Shown: positions 1 through 8,441 of the stretch, piece after piece | Layout of the letters: each line of letters starts with the position of its first letter | How positions within the stretch are numbered: the stretch's first letter is position 1 | Source of the DNA: Caldimonas mangrovi | GTDB lineage: Bacteria; Pseudomonadota; Gammaproteobacteria; Burkholderiales; Burkholderiaceae_C | Reading direction: 5' to 3' | DNA length: 64,000 bases | Assembly (NCBI RefSeq): GCF_023721835.1 | Contig: NZ_JAMKFE010000003.1 | Location: 248,001-312,000 of the forward strand | Made by a program: the position numbers and the translations under genes | Notes under the pieces: generated by a model | Databases searched by the model: none | The model's input: only the letters and a program-made list of their open reading frames with translations | What the model was told of the DNA's origin: nothing

Positions 1-93
1 GATCCCCTTGCCGCGCACGTAGATCAGTGTGTTCGCGGTGCCCAGGTCGATGGCGAGGTCCGTCGAGAAGTAGCGACGAATGGATTCGAACAT
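1..93 (-). CDS. mreB: Rod shape-determining protein MreB (N-terminal fragment)
   Basis: Partial gene: only the first 31 codons lie in the window and the rest runs off the left edge. The reverse strand from the ATG at 93 reads MFESIRRYFSTDLAIDLGTA and continues NTLIYVRGKGI. This is the canonical start of MreB, including the DLGTANTL phosphate-binding loop of the actin fold. MreB is the cytoplasmic actin-like filament that guides lateral wall synthesis in rods. It diverges from gatC, an arrangement common in Burkholderiales. Confidence 0.93.
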   Translation of the reverse strand, partial: MFESIRRYFSTDLAIDLGTANTLIYVRGKGI

Positions 94-370
94 GTTGCGT
101 GTCGAGCAGGTCGGGCCGGGGCTGTGAGCAACTGGCGTCGCAGCCGGGGCGACCAAGTGTTTTTCGGGTTTTCTCCGGAACCGCTCCGGGGCGCGTCCCA
201 TGCGCCCTTTTGCGCGCTTTTCAGCACGAAACCGGCGCAGATCGCTGGGTAGGAGGTGGTCCGGGACCACCGGCGCTCAGCAATCGGGCCGGCTGTGGAT
301 AACGGGCGATAATACCCGATCCACCCCGCGCCGATCGCTGCGGGAACCACCCAAAAACCAACTAATTTAC

Positions 371-670
371 ATGGCCCTGACTTCAGATGACGTCAGCCGC
401 ATCGCCCATCTCGCCCGGCTGGAGCTGAGCGGCGAGGAACAGGCGGCGATGCTGCAGCAGCTCAACGGCTTTTTCTCCATCGTCGAACAGATGCGCGCGA
501 TCGACACCACCGGGGTCGAGCCGCTGTACACGCCGCTGTCGGCGGTGCAGGACGTGGCCTTGCGCCTGCGCGCTGACGCGGTGACCGAGGCCGACCAGCG
601 CGAGGCCAACCAGCGCAGCGCCCCGGCCGTGGAAGACGGGCTCTTCCTCGTGCCCAAGGTCATCGAGTAA
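371..670 (+). CDS. gatC: Aspartyl/glutamyl-tRNA amidotransferase subunit C
   Basis: Small 99-residue subunit of the GatCAB complex, which amidates Glu-tRNA(Gln) and/or Asp-tRNA(Asn) in the cytoplasm. The sequence starts [19 protein letters not shown] and ends in a conserved LFLVPKVIE-type tail that clamps GatA and GatB. The frame is open upstream, but the ATG at 371 gives the family-standard start and length. It is first in a gatC-gatA-gatB run, 10 nt before gatA. A possible -10 box (GATAAT, 308-313) lies in the 277-nt gap to divergent mreB; no convincing -35 was seen. Confidence 0.95.
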   Translation: MALTSDDVSRIAHLARLELSGEEQAAMLQQLNGFFSIVEQMRAIDTTGVEPLYTPLSAVQDVALRLRADAVTEADQREANQRSAPAVEDGLFLVPKVIE

Positions 671-680
671 GGGGTCGGCG

Positions 681-2162
681 ATGGATCTGCACCGCATGAC
701 GGTGGCCGAGATCGGCCGCCAACTCGAGGCGCGCGCCGTCTCGAGCGTTGAGCTGACGAAGCACTTCCTTGCGCGCGTTGCAGCGCATGAACAGCTCGGC
801 GCCTTCCTGTGCACCGACGAAACCGTCGCGCTGCGGCAGGCCGAGGCCGCCGACGCGCGCCGCGCAAAGGGCGAGGCAGGGCCGCTGGTCGGCGTGCCGG
901 TGGCCCACAAGGACATCTACGTCACGGCCGACTTCCCCAGCACGGCGGCGTCGAAGATGCTGGCCGGCTACCGCAGCCCGTTCGACGCGACGGTGGTGGC
1001 CAAGCTGGCCGTGGCCGGCACCGTGACGCTCGGCAAGCTCAACTGCGACGAGTTCGCGATGGGCGGCAGCAACGAGAACTCGGCCTACGGCGTGGCACGC
1101 AACCCATGGGACACCCGCCGCATCACCGGCGGGTCGTCGGGCGGCTCGGCTGCCGCGGTGGCCGCGGGCCTCGTGCCCGCAGCCACCGGCACCGACACCG
1201 GCGGCTCGGTGCGCCAGCCGGCCTCGCTGTGCAATGTCACCGGCATCAAGCCGACCTATGGCCGCTGCTCGCGCTACGGAATGATCGCGTTTGCGTCCAG
1301 CCTGGACCAGGCCGGGCCCATGGCACGCACCGCCGAAGATTGCGCGCTGCTGCTGACGGCGATGAGCGGCTTCGACGAGCGCGATGCCACGTCGGCGGAC
1401 CAGCCCGTGGAAGATTTCACGGCGGCCGTTCGCGCCGCGCGCGCCGGCGCCACCGCCGCACAGCCGTTGAAGGGCTTGCGCATCGGCCTGCCGACGGAGT
1501 TCTTCGGCGCCGGCGTTGCGGCCGACGTGACGCAGGCGGTGCGCGCCTCGCTGGCTGAGTTCGAGAAGCTCGGCGCGACGCTGGTCGACGTGTCCTTGCC
1601 GCGGACCGAGCTGTCGATCCCGGTTTACTACATCATCGCGCCCGCCGAGGCGAGTTCGAACCTGAGCCGCTTCGACGGCGTGCGCTATGGGCACCGCGCG
1701 CAGGCGTACAAGGACCTGCTCGAGATGTACAAGAAGAGCCGGTCCGAGGGCTTCGGCCCGGAGGTCAAGCGTCGCATCATGATCGGCACCTATGTGCTGA
1801 GCCACGGCTACTACGACGCCTACTACCTGCAGGCGCAGAAGCTGCGCCGCATGATTGCCGACGACTTCCAGGCAGCGTTCAGGCAGTGCGACGTGATCGC
1901 CGGCCCTGTTTCTCCGACCGTGGCGTGGCAGATCGGCGGCAAGACGGACCCGGTCGCCAACTACCTGGCCGACATCTTCACGCTGCCCGCCAGCCTGGCC
2001 GGCCTGCCCGGCATGAGCGTGCCGGCCGGCTTCGGCGAAGGCGGCATGCCGGTGGGCCTGCAGCTGATCGGCAACTACTGGAAAGAGGGCGAGTTGCTGC
2101 ACGCTGCGCATGCCTTCCAGCAGGCCACCGACTTCCACCTCTGCGCACCGGAGGGCTATTGA
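681..2162 (+). CDS. gatA: Aspartyl/glutamyl-tRNA amidotransferase subunit A
   Basis: 493 residues, normal for GatA, an amidase-signature enzyme that releases ammonia from glutamine for transfer to misacylated tRNA. The catalytic Lys77 sits in VGVPVAHKD. The Gly/Ser-rich signature [14 protein letters not shown] carries cis-Ser152, and nucleophile Ser176 lies in [10 protein letters not shown], so the Ser-cisSer-Lys triad is complete. The TGA is followed after one base by the gatB ATG, so the two are almost certainly cotranscribed and probably translationally coupled. Confidence 0.97.
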   Translation: MDLHRMTVAEIGRQLEARAVSSVELTKHFLARVAAHEQLGAFLCTDETVALRQAEAADARRAKGEAGPLVGVPVAHKDIYVTADFPSTAASKMLAGYRSPFDATVVAKLAVAGTVTLGKLNCDEFAMGGSNENSAYGVARNPWDTRRITGGSSGGSAAAVAAGLVPAATGTDTGGSVRQPASLCNVTGIKPTYGRCSRYGMIAFASSLDQAGPMARTAEDCALLLTAMSGFDERDATSADQPVEDFTAAVRAARAGATAAQPLKGLRIGLPTEFFGAGVAADVTQAVRASLAEFEKLGATLVDVSLPRTELSIPVYYIIAPAEASSNLSRFDGVRYGHRAQAYKDLLEMYKKSRSEGFGPEVKRRIMIGTYVLSHGYYDAYYLQAQKLRRMIADDFQAAFRQCDVIAGPVSPTVAWQIGGKTDPVANYLADIFTLPASLAGLPGMSVPAGFGEGGMPVGLQLIGNYWKEGELLHAAHAFQQATDFHLCAPEGY

Positions 2163-2163
2163 G

Positions 2164-3615
2164 ATGAGCACGAAGAGCAAACTGGTGCGCGGCTACGAGG
2201 TGGTGATCGGCCTCGAAACGCACGCGCAGCTGTCGACGCAATCGAAGATTTTTTCCGGCGCCAGCACGCAGTTCGGCGCTGCGCCCAACACGCAGGCCTG
2301 CCCGGTGGACCTGGCGCTGCCCGGCACGCTGCCGGTGATGAACCGGGCCGCGGTCGAGCGGGCCATCCGTCTCGGCCTGGCGGTCGGTGCGCATGTGGCA
2401 CCGTTGTCGATCTTCGCGCGCAAGAACTACTTCTACCCCGACCTGCCCAAGGGCTACCAGATCAGCCAGTACGAGATCCCGGTGGTGCAGGGCGGCACGA
2501 TCGAGTTCTACGTCGGCGACGAGCCGCACACGGTGCGGCTGACCCGCGCTCACCTGGAAGAGGACGCCGGCAAGTCGCTGCACGAGGACTATCACGGCCA
2601 GACCGGCATCGATCTGAACCGCGCCGGCACGCCGCTGCTGGAGATCGTCTCCGAGCCCGACATGCGCTCGTCGGCCGAGGCGGTCGAGTACGCGAAGGCG
2701 CTGCACGCGCTGGTGGTGTGGCTGGGCATCTGCGATGGCAACATGCAGGAAGGCAGCTTCCGCTGCGACGCCAACGTCTCGGTGCGCCAGCCGGGCGCGC
2801 CGTTCGGCACCCGCCGCGAGATCAAGAACCTCAACAGCTTTCGCTTCCTGCAACAGGCGATCGACTACGAGATCCACTGGCAGATCGACCAGATCGAGGA
2901 CGGCCTGGCGATCCAGCAGGCCACCGTGCTGTTCAACCCGGACACCGGCGAAACCCGCTCGATGCGCACCAAGGAAGACGCGCACGACTACCGCTACTTC
3001 CCCGACCCCGACCTGCCGCCGCTGGTGATCGCACCGGAGTGGATCGAGCGCGTGAAGGCCGAGATGCCCGAACTGCCGCGCGTGATGGCCGAGCGCTTCC
3101 AGCGCGACTATGGTTTGCCGGCCTACGACGCGACGATGATGACGCAGTCCAAGGACTTCGGCCGCTACTTCGAGACCGCTGCGCAGGCCTGTGAGCAGCC
3201 CAAGCTGGTGGCCAACTGGCTGATGGGCGAGGTGTCGCGCCGCTTGAACGCGGAAGGGCGCGAACTGGCCGCGAGCCCGGTCAGCGCCGGAACGCTTGCC
3301 AGGATGATCGGCCGCATCGCTGACGGCACCATCTCGAACAACGGCGCCAGGCAGGTGTTCGAGGCGCTGTGGACCGGCGAGGGCGCCGACGTCGACGCGG
3401 TGATCGAGGCCAAGGGCCTGAAGCAGATGTCCGACACCGGCGAGCTGGAAAAGATCCTCGACGAGGTGTTGGCCGCCAACGCCAAGTCGGTCGAGGAATT
3501 CCGCGCCGGCAAGGAAAAGGCCTTCAACGCGCTGGTCGGCCAGGCGATGAAAGCCACCAAGGGCAAGGCCAACCCCGCGCAGGTCAACGAGCTGCTGAAG
3601 AAGAAGCTCGGCTGA
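2164..3615 (+). CDS. gatB: Aspartyl/glutamyl-tRNA amidotransferase subunit B
   Basis: 483 residues. GatB binds tRNA, activates the misacylated glutamate or aspartate with ATP, and receives ammonia through a channel from GatA. The family signature [15 protein letters not shown] is at the N-terminus, followed by the cradle domain ([20 protein letters not shown]). The C-terminal YqeY-like tail ends in [14 protein letters not shown]. The frame is open further upstream inside gatA, but the ATG at 2164 matches the family start. An intrinsic terminator follows 15 nt after the stop, closing the gatCAB operon. Confidence 0.97.
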   Translation: MSTKSKLVRGYEVVIGLETHAQLSTQSKIFSGASTQFGAAPNTQACPVDLALPGTLPVMNRAAVERAIRLGLAVGAHVAPLSIFARKNYFYPDLPKGYQISQYEIPVVQGGTIEFYVGDEPHTVRLTRAHLEEDAGKSLHEDYHGQTGIDLNRAGTPLLEIVSEPDMRSSAEAVEYAKALHALVVWLGICDGNMQEGSFRCDANVSVRQPGAPFGTRREIKNLNSFRFLQQAIDYEIHWQIDQIEDGLAIQQATVLFNPDTGETRSMRTKEDAHDYRYFPDPDLPPLVIAPEWIERVKAEMPELPRVMAERFQRDYGLPAYDATMMTQSKDFGRYFETAAQACEQPKLVANWLMGEVSRRLNAEGRELAASPVSAGTLARMIGRIADGTISNNGARQVFEALWTGEGADVDAVIEAKGLKQMSDTGELEKILDEVLAANAKSVEEFRAGKEKAFNALVGQAMKATKGKANPAQVNELLKKKLG

Positions 3616-3630
3616 CGCCGACGCACCAAG

Positions 3631-3658
3631 ACAAAGGCCGGCGATCGCCGGCCTTTGT
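3631..3658 (+). terminator. Intrinsic terminator after gatB
   Basis: A perfect 28-nt palindrome with AAAGGCCGGC / GCCGGCCTTT arms around a short GAT-ATC centre lies 15 nt past the gatB stop. The run of T is short (TTTGT), so it may act bidirectionally and weakly. Confidence 0.7.
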
Positions 3659-3690
3659 CGTTCCCCGCGCACCTTGCACCCCATCCGAGC

Positions 3691-3762
3691 GACGCCGCGG
3701 ATCCGGCTCCGCCGGTCCGCTGGTGTCGCCCCTCGAGGGGCCGCCGCAGGCGGTAGGGGGGG
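3691..3762. repeat. REP-like GC-rich intergenic element
   Basis: Stretch of about 70 nt with two adjacent dyads: a bulged GGATCCGGC...GCCGGTCC hairpin and a perfect CCCCTCGAGGGG palindrome (3729-3740). It ends in a G-run next to the 3' end of the DUF3617 gene. Its composition resembles the dispersed palindromic intergenic elements common in Burkholderiales genomes. Only one copy was noticed here, so the repeat status is inferred. Confidence 0.4.
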
Positions 3763-3764
3763 TC

Positions 3765-4340
3765 TTACTTCATGGGTTTGATGCCCTTGCAGTCAGCGCC
3801 CAGCCACTTCGCCGCCTGTTCCATCTTCATGCTCATCGGCTGGCCATTCACCGTGCCTTGCATCGTCATCGACGTCCGGTAGCCCTCGGGCGTGATGTCC
3901 CAGCCGCGGCCTTCGCCTTTCACGCCGCCCTGCGGGCCAGTGCACGTGAAGGCGAACTTCGCCTCGCTCGACGACACCGGCGCCACCTCGTGCTCGCACT
4001 TCATGTTGGGGTCGGGAGCCTGTGCGGTCGGGTCGCGCTCGGCCATCTCCTTGGACAGGCAGTAGCGTGTGACATTGGGCTTGTCGGTCAGGCCCACGCC
4101 CTGCTCGCGCATGATCTTCTCCATCTGCGCACGCTGCGCCGGCGGCATCTGCGCCATCATGGCCTGCATCTCGGCCTGCGACGGCATCTTCTGGCCGGCG
4201 ACCTGGCCGCTCTGGTGGGTCTGCTGCACTTCCCACAGGCCGGGCTTGCGCTTGGTGAGGGTTTGCGCCTGCACGCCGATGCACGCGGCGCACAGCGCGG
4301 CAAGGGCCAGGGACCGCGTCAGGGAGCGGAAGGTCTTCAT
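3765..4340 (-). CDS. DUF3617 family exported protein
   Basis: 191-residue protein with a clear Sec signal peptide (SLALAALCAACIGVQA, cleavage near residue 25), so probably periplasmic. The mature part begins LTKRKPGLWEVQ, the W-E block typical of DUF3617 proteins. It has a Met/Gln-rich middle (MPSQAEMQAMMAQMPPAQRA) and paired cysteines (YCLSKE, KCEHE, FTCTG, DCKGI) that could form disulfides. The biochemical role of the family is unknown. The ATG follows a GGA-type ribosome site. It shares direction with the membrane protein gene 34 nt upstream. Confidence 0.8.
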   Translation of the reverse strand: MKTFRSLTRSLALAALCAACIGVQAQTLTKRKPGLWEVQQTHQSGQVAGQKMPSQAEMQAMMAQMPPAQRAQMEKIMREQGVGLTDKPNVTRYCLSKEMAERDPTAQAPDPNMKCEHEVAPVSSSEAKFAFTCTGPQGGVKGEGRGWDITPEGYRTSMTMQGTVNGQPMSMKMEQAAKWLGADCKGIKPMK

Positions 4341-4374
4341 CGGGGTGTCCTTTCTTCAAGGCCGTCAGGGGAGG

Positions 4375-4827
4375 TCACCGGGTCCAGATGCCGCGTGCGA
4401 GCATCGTCGCGGCCAGCGGGATCAGGATCAGCAGGTGCGCTTCGATCATCACCCACTTGCGTGCCTGCTTCACTTCGGATTCGGGCGGCAGCGTGCCGTT
4501 CGCGTCGACCGTCTTGCGCCAGCGCGCGAACATCAGCGTCGGCTTGATCGACAGCAGGCCGATCACGACGAACAGCGTGAACTTGAGGTGCAGCAGCGGC
4601 TGGCTCCAGTACCAGCCGAACCCCTTGATGCCCCACACCGTGCGGGCCAGCCCGGTGGCCAGCACGGCGAGCGCCGTCAGCATATAGACGAAGTCGATCT
4701 TCGCAAGCCGGCGGACGACCGCGGCGTTCATCCATTCGGTGCGGCACAGCGCGGCCTCGCTGGTGAGGAACACGACCAGCGAGAGGATGGCGACGATGTG
4801 CGCATAAGCGAGCAAGGATTCGAGCAT
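4375..4827 (-). CDS. DUF2214 family integral membrane protein
   Basis: 150 residues from the ATG at 4827; an in-frame ATG at 4857 would add ten charged residues and is less likely. Four hydrophobic segments are visible: LLAYAHIVAILSLVVFLTSE, YMLTALAVLATGLARTVWG, LHLKFTLFVVIGLLSIKPTL and AHLLILIPLAATMLARGI. This matches the small four-helix inner-membrane DUF2214 family. The helix-1 histidine and LHLKF motif recall cytochrome-like or copper-resistance membrane proteins, but the function is unknown. Confidence 0.75.
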   Translation of the reverse strand: MLESLLAYAHIVAILSLVVFLTSEAALCRTEWMNAAVVRRLAKIDFVYMLTALAVLATGLARTVWGIKGFGWYWSQPLLHLKFTLFVVIGLLSIKPTLMFARWRKTVDANGTLPPESEVKQARKWVMIEAHLLILIPLAATMLARGIWTR

Positions 4828-4878
4828 GTCCAGTGCGACGTGGTGGCGACGGGGCATTGTGGAGGCCGCCGCCTTGCT

Positions 4879-5931
4879 TTACAACGCCGGCCGGTGGCGG
4901 GCCGGTTCGGGCGGCCCGAGCCGGTCGACCGCGAGAGCCATGCGTTCATCGAGAGAGCCGGTCAGACGCGTGTAGCGGACGCCCGCATCCGCCAATGCCG
5001 TCTCGTACCAACGCTGCTGCCAGGCACGGAAGGCGTCGTCGCGGCGCGTGCCGTCCTGCACGAAGTCGAAGTCGGGCTCGCAGAGCAACACCTGTGCGTA
5101 GCCGCGCGCGGCAGCCGCGACCAGCGCGGCGGGCTGCTCGCCGAACATCGCCACGCTGTAGCACAGGGTGGTCAGCGGCGAGGTGTCGCAGAACAGGAAC
5201 TGGTGGGCCTCGGCAAGCAGATCCTGTTCCCGCTGGATCTGTGTCTCGGCGATGTGCAGCAGGTCTTGCGGCGTCAGTTGGCCGCCGCGTGCTTCCCAGT
5301 GCTCACGGCCGTATTCGGGCGCCCACACCGTGGCGTAGTGCTGCGCCAGCCGGGCGGCGAGCGTGGTCTTGCCGGTGGATTCTCCGCCCAGCAGGCACAC
5401 GCGCTGGACAAAGCTGCGGTAGACGCACGCGGCCATGTCGTGGCGGTGGCGGTGAGGGTGGCGGCGCAGTTGCGTGCCGCAGATCGGAAACCGCACGCGG
5501 TGGAGGTCGAACAGCGCCGGCTCCACCGGCCCGCCCTGCCGGTGCGCGATGGCCTGCGCCGTCGGCTGCACGTAGGCTTCGCTGCCGAACAGCACGTCGA
5601 TGCGCAACTGCAGCACGTCGGTGAGCAGCGCCGCCAGGTAGGGCTGGTGCAGCGAGTCGGCTGCACCATTGGGCAGCAGCGGCGCGAAGCCGGGTGCCAG
5701 TGCGTGCAGCGTGGCGTCGTCGAGCACGATGCTGCGTGCCTGCGGGAAGCGCTCGTGCAGCCACTGGCGGCGCCGTAGCGCGTCGCAGGGCTCGAACTCG
5801 GGCACGCTGTAGCCGAGCACGACGACCTCGTCGCACTGCGACAGCGCGTGGTGGATCAGCGCCTCGTGGCCCAGGTGCAGCGGCGAGAACTTGCCGACCA
5901 CCAGGCCGGTGCGCCATCGGGCGGGGCTCAT
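4879..5931 (-). CDS. nadR: NadR-like bifunctional NMN adenylyltransferase / ribosylnicotinamide kinase
   Basis: 350 residues. The N-terminal nucleotidyltransferase domain begins directly with GKFSPLHLGHEALI (residues 13-26), the HxGH adenylyltransferase signature, and continues to CGTQLRRHP near 151-159. The C-terminal kinase domain has the P-loop LGGESTGKTTLA (181-192). Together these would phosphorylate nicotinamide riboside and adenylate NMN to NAD in the cytoplasm. The DNA-binding HTH of enterobacterial NadR is absent, so it is probably catalytic only. The ATG at 5931 overlaps the pnuC stop as ATGA. It is the last gene of the leftward LysR-to-nadR operon. Confidence 0.9.
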   Translation of the reverse strand: MSPARWRTGLVVGKFSPLHLGHEALIHHALSQCDEVVVLGYSVPEFEPCDALRRRQWLHERFPQARSIVLDDATLHALAPGFAPLLPNGAADSLHQPYLAALLTDVLQLRIDVLFGSEAYVQPTAQAIAHRQGGPVEPALFDLHRVRFPICGTQLRRHPHRHRHDMAACVYRSFVQRVCLLGGESTGKTTLAARLAQHYATVWAPEYGREHWEARGGQLTPQDLLHIAETQIQREQDLLAEAHQFLFCDTSPLTTLCYSVAMFGEQPAALVAAAARGYAQVLLCEPDFDFVQDGTRRDDAFRAWQQRWYETALADAGVRYTRLTGSLDERMALAVDRLGPPEPARHRPAL

Positions 5932-6497
5932 GCCTGCTGCTCCCGCTGCATCCGGCGATGCCAGTGCCACCACCCGTACCACGCATTGCACCAGTAGGCC
6001 GCATACAGCATCGCGGTCACGTGGAGGCCACGCGACAGGTACAGCGGCACGGCAAGGGTGTTGACCGCGAGCCAGCAGGGCCAGGTCTCGAGACGGCGCT
6101 GCATCAGCAGCAGTTGTGCGAGCACGCTGAAGGCGGTGACGGCCGAGTCGGCCAGCGGTGCTGCCGCATCGGTGTGGTGGCGCAGCAGTGCGGCATATGC
6201 CAGCGTGGCGAGCAGCGCGACCGACGCGGCCGCCGCGGTGTGTTGCCACCCGGCCCGGGTGACGGGCAGTGCCGGCCGTGTGCCCACCCGGCTCCATCGG
6301 TACCAGCCCCAGGCGCTGGTCGCGATGAAGAAGCCCTGCAGGCCGGATTCGGCGTACAACCGGGCACCGTGGAAGACGACCGCGAACAAGGCGCAACCGA
6401 GCATGCCGGTCCACCAGGTGTGCACGCTGTTGCGGGCCGCCAGCACGACGGAAACCGTGATCAGCAGATTGGCGGCGAGTTCGATGTCGAGGGTCAC
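5928..6497 (-). CDS. pnuC: Nicotinamide riboside transporter PnuC
   Basis: 189-residue membrane protein from a GTG at 6497 that overlaps the upstream stop (GTGA) and has a GGAG ribosome site. The frame is open upstream, but that part is antisense-like shadow. Hydrophobic helices alternate with short loops, and the aromatic signature FFIATSAWGWYRW (around residues 60-72) matches the PnuC family WGWYxW element. The C-terminus is Trp/Tyr-rich (AAYWCNAWYGWWHWH). PnuC facilitates uptake of nicotinamide riboside, which the coupled NadR kinase traps by phosphorylation. Confidence 0.9.
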   Translation of the reverse strand: MTLDIELAANLLITVSVVLAARNSVHTWWTGMLGCALFAVVFHGARLYAESGLQGFFIATSAWGWYRWSRVGTRPALPVTRAGWQHTAAAASVALLATLAYAALLRHHTDAAAPLADSAVTAFSVLAQLLLMQRRLETWPCWLAVNTLAVPLYLSRGLHVTAMLYAAYWCNAWYGWWHWHRRMQREQQA

Positions 6498-7873
6498 GAA
6501 GACTCCAGATCGCTGGTGTACTGCACCAGCTTGTCGCCGGGCGCCAGCGCAACGATATCGATGGGCAGCGCGGGGCCGAAGGGCCGGCACAGTGCGGCCC
6601 GCAGGGCATCGCGATCTGCCCGCGGCGGGTCGACCTTCAGCAGCAGGCTGCCGTCCCCGCGCTGATGGAGCGCCCAGCGCACCAGCGCGCAGCCTTTCAG
6701 GGCGTGGGTCACCTCGATGTTGTTGAGCCATTGTCCGTCGGGGCGTCGGAAGCGCACCGGCGGCCGGCCTTGCAGGTCGAACAGGGCCGGCCCGTGGCGC
6801 GTGCGCCCCAGACGGGCATGGTCGCCGGTGCGGTAGCGCAGCAGCGGCAGCCACGGGTTGAAGCCGCCTGTGAGCACGATCTCGCCGTGCTCGCCTTCAG
6901 GCAAGGCGCGCCCGTCGGCGTCGACGATCTCGACGAACAGCCGTGACTGCAGCAGCACGTGGGCTTCGCCGTCGGGGGCGCGCACGGCGATCGGGCCGGC
7001 CTCGTTCATCGAGTACAGGTCGAGTACCGGGGCTTGCAGTTGCGCCTCGAACTCGGCACGCAGTCCGTCGGACAAGGCCATCGACGTGGACAGCACCGCA
7101 CGCGGACGGTGCGACAGACCCAGCCGGCACAGTTCGGCCAGCGACACCGGATCGCCGGAGATCAGCTCCGGCCGCAGGTCGTCGAGGTAGCGCCGGCGGT
7201 CGTCTGGCGAGCGCCAGTCGGCAGGATGCAGGTTGAGCTTGACGACGCCGCATTCGTCACTGAGCGGGTTGACCGAGACGTAGGTGAAACACCGCTGCTG
7301 GAAGCCCGCCAGCACGATGCCGATCTCGCCGCGGCCGGCCCGCGGCACGATGCCGTACAGCCGCAACGCCCGGCAATGGTGGCTGAAGTAGGCTGCAGCG
7401 ACCCGGGGGTGAGACGGCACCTGGATCGGATGCCCGGTGGTCCCGCTGGTGGTGAAGCACAGCAGGCGCGAGAGTCTCGCGCCGCGGGGCACGAAACCGG
7501 CCACGTTCGCCGCGAGATCGGCACGGCTGGTCGTGGGTATGCCCTGCCACGAGGTCGGCAGCGAGCCGCGTGCAAGAAAAAAAGGCACGGTCGCGCCGCA
7601 GCGCCGGGCGTGGCGCCACGCCCAGCCCGGCGGGGTGCGGGGATCGGGCCCCGATGCGTGCAGGATGCGCAAGTGGTGCCAGCGCACCATCCAGCGGTCG
7701 GCGCGTGTGAGCCGATGTCCGCTGCGGTGACGGAACACCGGCGCGTGAGGGTGTTGCACCAGGCGCTGCAGCAAGGCAGCGGACGCCGGCGACAGCCCGG
7801 GCAGCCGCGCGGCGTCCCGCCAGGCGGCGTCGGCCCCCGGAGGCTGCTCGCAATGGGTGGGGCCGGGCGTCAC
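6494..7873 (-). CDS. PaaK/CapK-like adenylate-forming enzyme
   Basis: 459 residues from the GTG at 7873, four nt after the upstream stop. A longer ATG start at 7963 would overlap the previous gene by 86 nt. ANL-superfamily motifs are present: the ATP-binding loop CFTTSGTTGHPIQVP, the mid-domain YSMNEAGPIA, and LLRYRTGDHARLG. A short C-terminal subdomain follows. The layout resembles phenylacetate-CoA ligase/CapK proteins rather than long acyl-CoA synthetases. The substrate is unknown. Its position inside a pnuC-nadR operon is unusual and is the only clue to its role. Confidence 0.75.
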   Translation of the reverse strand: MTPGPTHCEQPPGADAAWRDAARLPGLSPASAALLQRLVQHPHAPVFRHRSGHRLTRADRWMVRWHHLRILHASGPDPRTPPGWAWRHARRCGATVPFFLARGSLPTSWQGIPTTSRADLAANVAGFVPRGARLSRLLCFTTSGTTGHPIQVPSHPRVAAAYFSHHCRALRLYGIVPRAGRGEIGIVLAGFQQRCFTYVSVNPLSDECGVVKLNLHPADWRSPDDRRRYLDDLRPELISGDPVSLAELCRLGLSHRPRAVLSTSMALSDGLRAEFEAQLQAPVLDLYSMNEAGPIAVRAPDGEAHVLLQSRLFVEIVDADGRALPEGEHGEIVLTGGFNPWLPLLRYRTGDHARLGRTRHGPALFDLQGRPPVRFRRPDGQWLNNIEVTHALKGCALVRWALHQRGDGSLLLKVDPPRADRDALRAALCRPFGPALPIDIVALAPGDKLVQYTSDLESS

Positions 7874-7877
7874 GGTG

Positions 7878-8441
7878 TCACTCGCGGGTGTACTTGTCGG
7901 CGCCTTCCTGGGCCTCGTCGCTGTCGAGGCGGGCACGGATGGAGGCTTCGCGTTGCGCATCATCGTGCGGCGGAGGCACGGGGGCGCGATCCGTTCCGCG
8001 GCGCGTGACGATGCGTGTGGCGAGGGCGACCGCGAAGGCGGCCGTACCGGCCAGGAACAGCGCGTCGCTCACGGCCTGCGAGAGGTTGAAGCGGTCCAGG
8101 CCCGCATGCACGCCGGCCAGCAGCAGCAGGGCTGCGGCCCACACCAGCGTCAACGAGACGGCATGGCTGCGGGCGACCCAGCCGGCCAGCAGCGCGCAGG
8201 CGGCGATGGTGAATGCCCAGGCCGTCCACGCTTGTCCCGTGAGCCACCGTGCCAGCGACAGCGTCAAACCCGGCGCCGCGAGCCAGAAGGCCCACGCCGC
8301 GAGTTTCGCCGCCCGGTCTGCGCGCGCGCCGCCGATCATCGCCGCACCGAGCAGGACCGCCAGCGCCAGCACCCATTTCGCCGGGTGGTCGAGCGTCGAA
8401 AGGCCGCGCAATGCGTCCCAGGCGTCGAACATCGGTTTCAT
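7878..8441 (-). CDS. Multi-helix membrane protein of unknown function
   Basis: 187 residues. About five hydrophobic segments are visible (for example WVLALAVLLGAAMIGG, LAAWAFWLAAPGLTLSLA, AVSLTLVWAAALLLLAGV), with a charged hydrophilic tail from about residue 150 (DDAQREASIRARLDSDEAQE). No family was recognised. Its ATG overlaps the LysR stop (ATGA) and it ends four nt before the PaaK-like gene, so it belongs to the same operon and may take part in uptake or sensing. That role is only inferred from context. Confidence 0.6.
   Translation of the reverse strand: MKPMFDAWDALRGLSTLDHPAKWVLALAVLLGAAMIGGARADRAAKLAAWAFWLAAPGLTLSLARWLTGQAWTAWAFTIAACALLAGWVARSHAVSLTLVWAAALLLLAGVHAGLDRFNLSQAVSDALFLAGTAAFAVALATRIVTRRGTDRAPVPPPHDDAQREASIRARLDSDEAQEGADKYTRE

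Noticed and set aside
660-3684. Long minus-strand frames opposite gatA and gatB
   Set aside because: Shadows of gatA and gatB; no protein family motifs and repetitive Gln/His/Arg composition.
7874-7963. Longer ATG start for the PaaK-like enzyme
   Set aside because: It would overlap the upstream membrane-protein gene by 86 nt and add a low-complexity Pro/Thr/Ser segment. The GTG at 7873 gives a compact operon junction.
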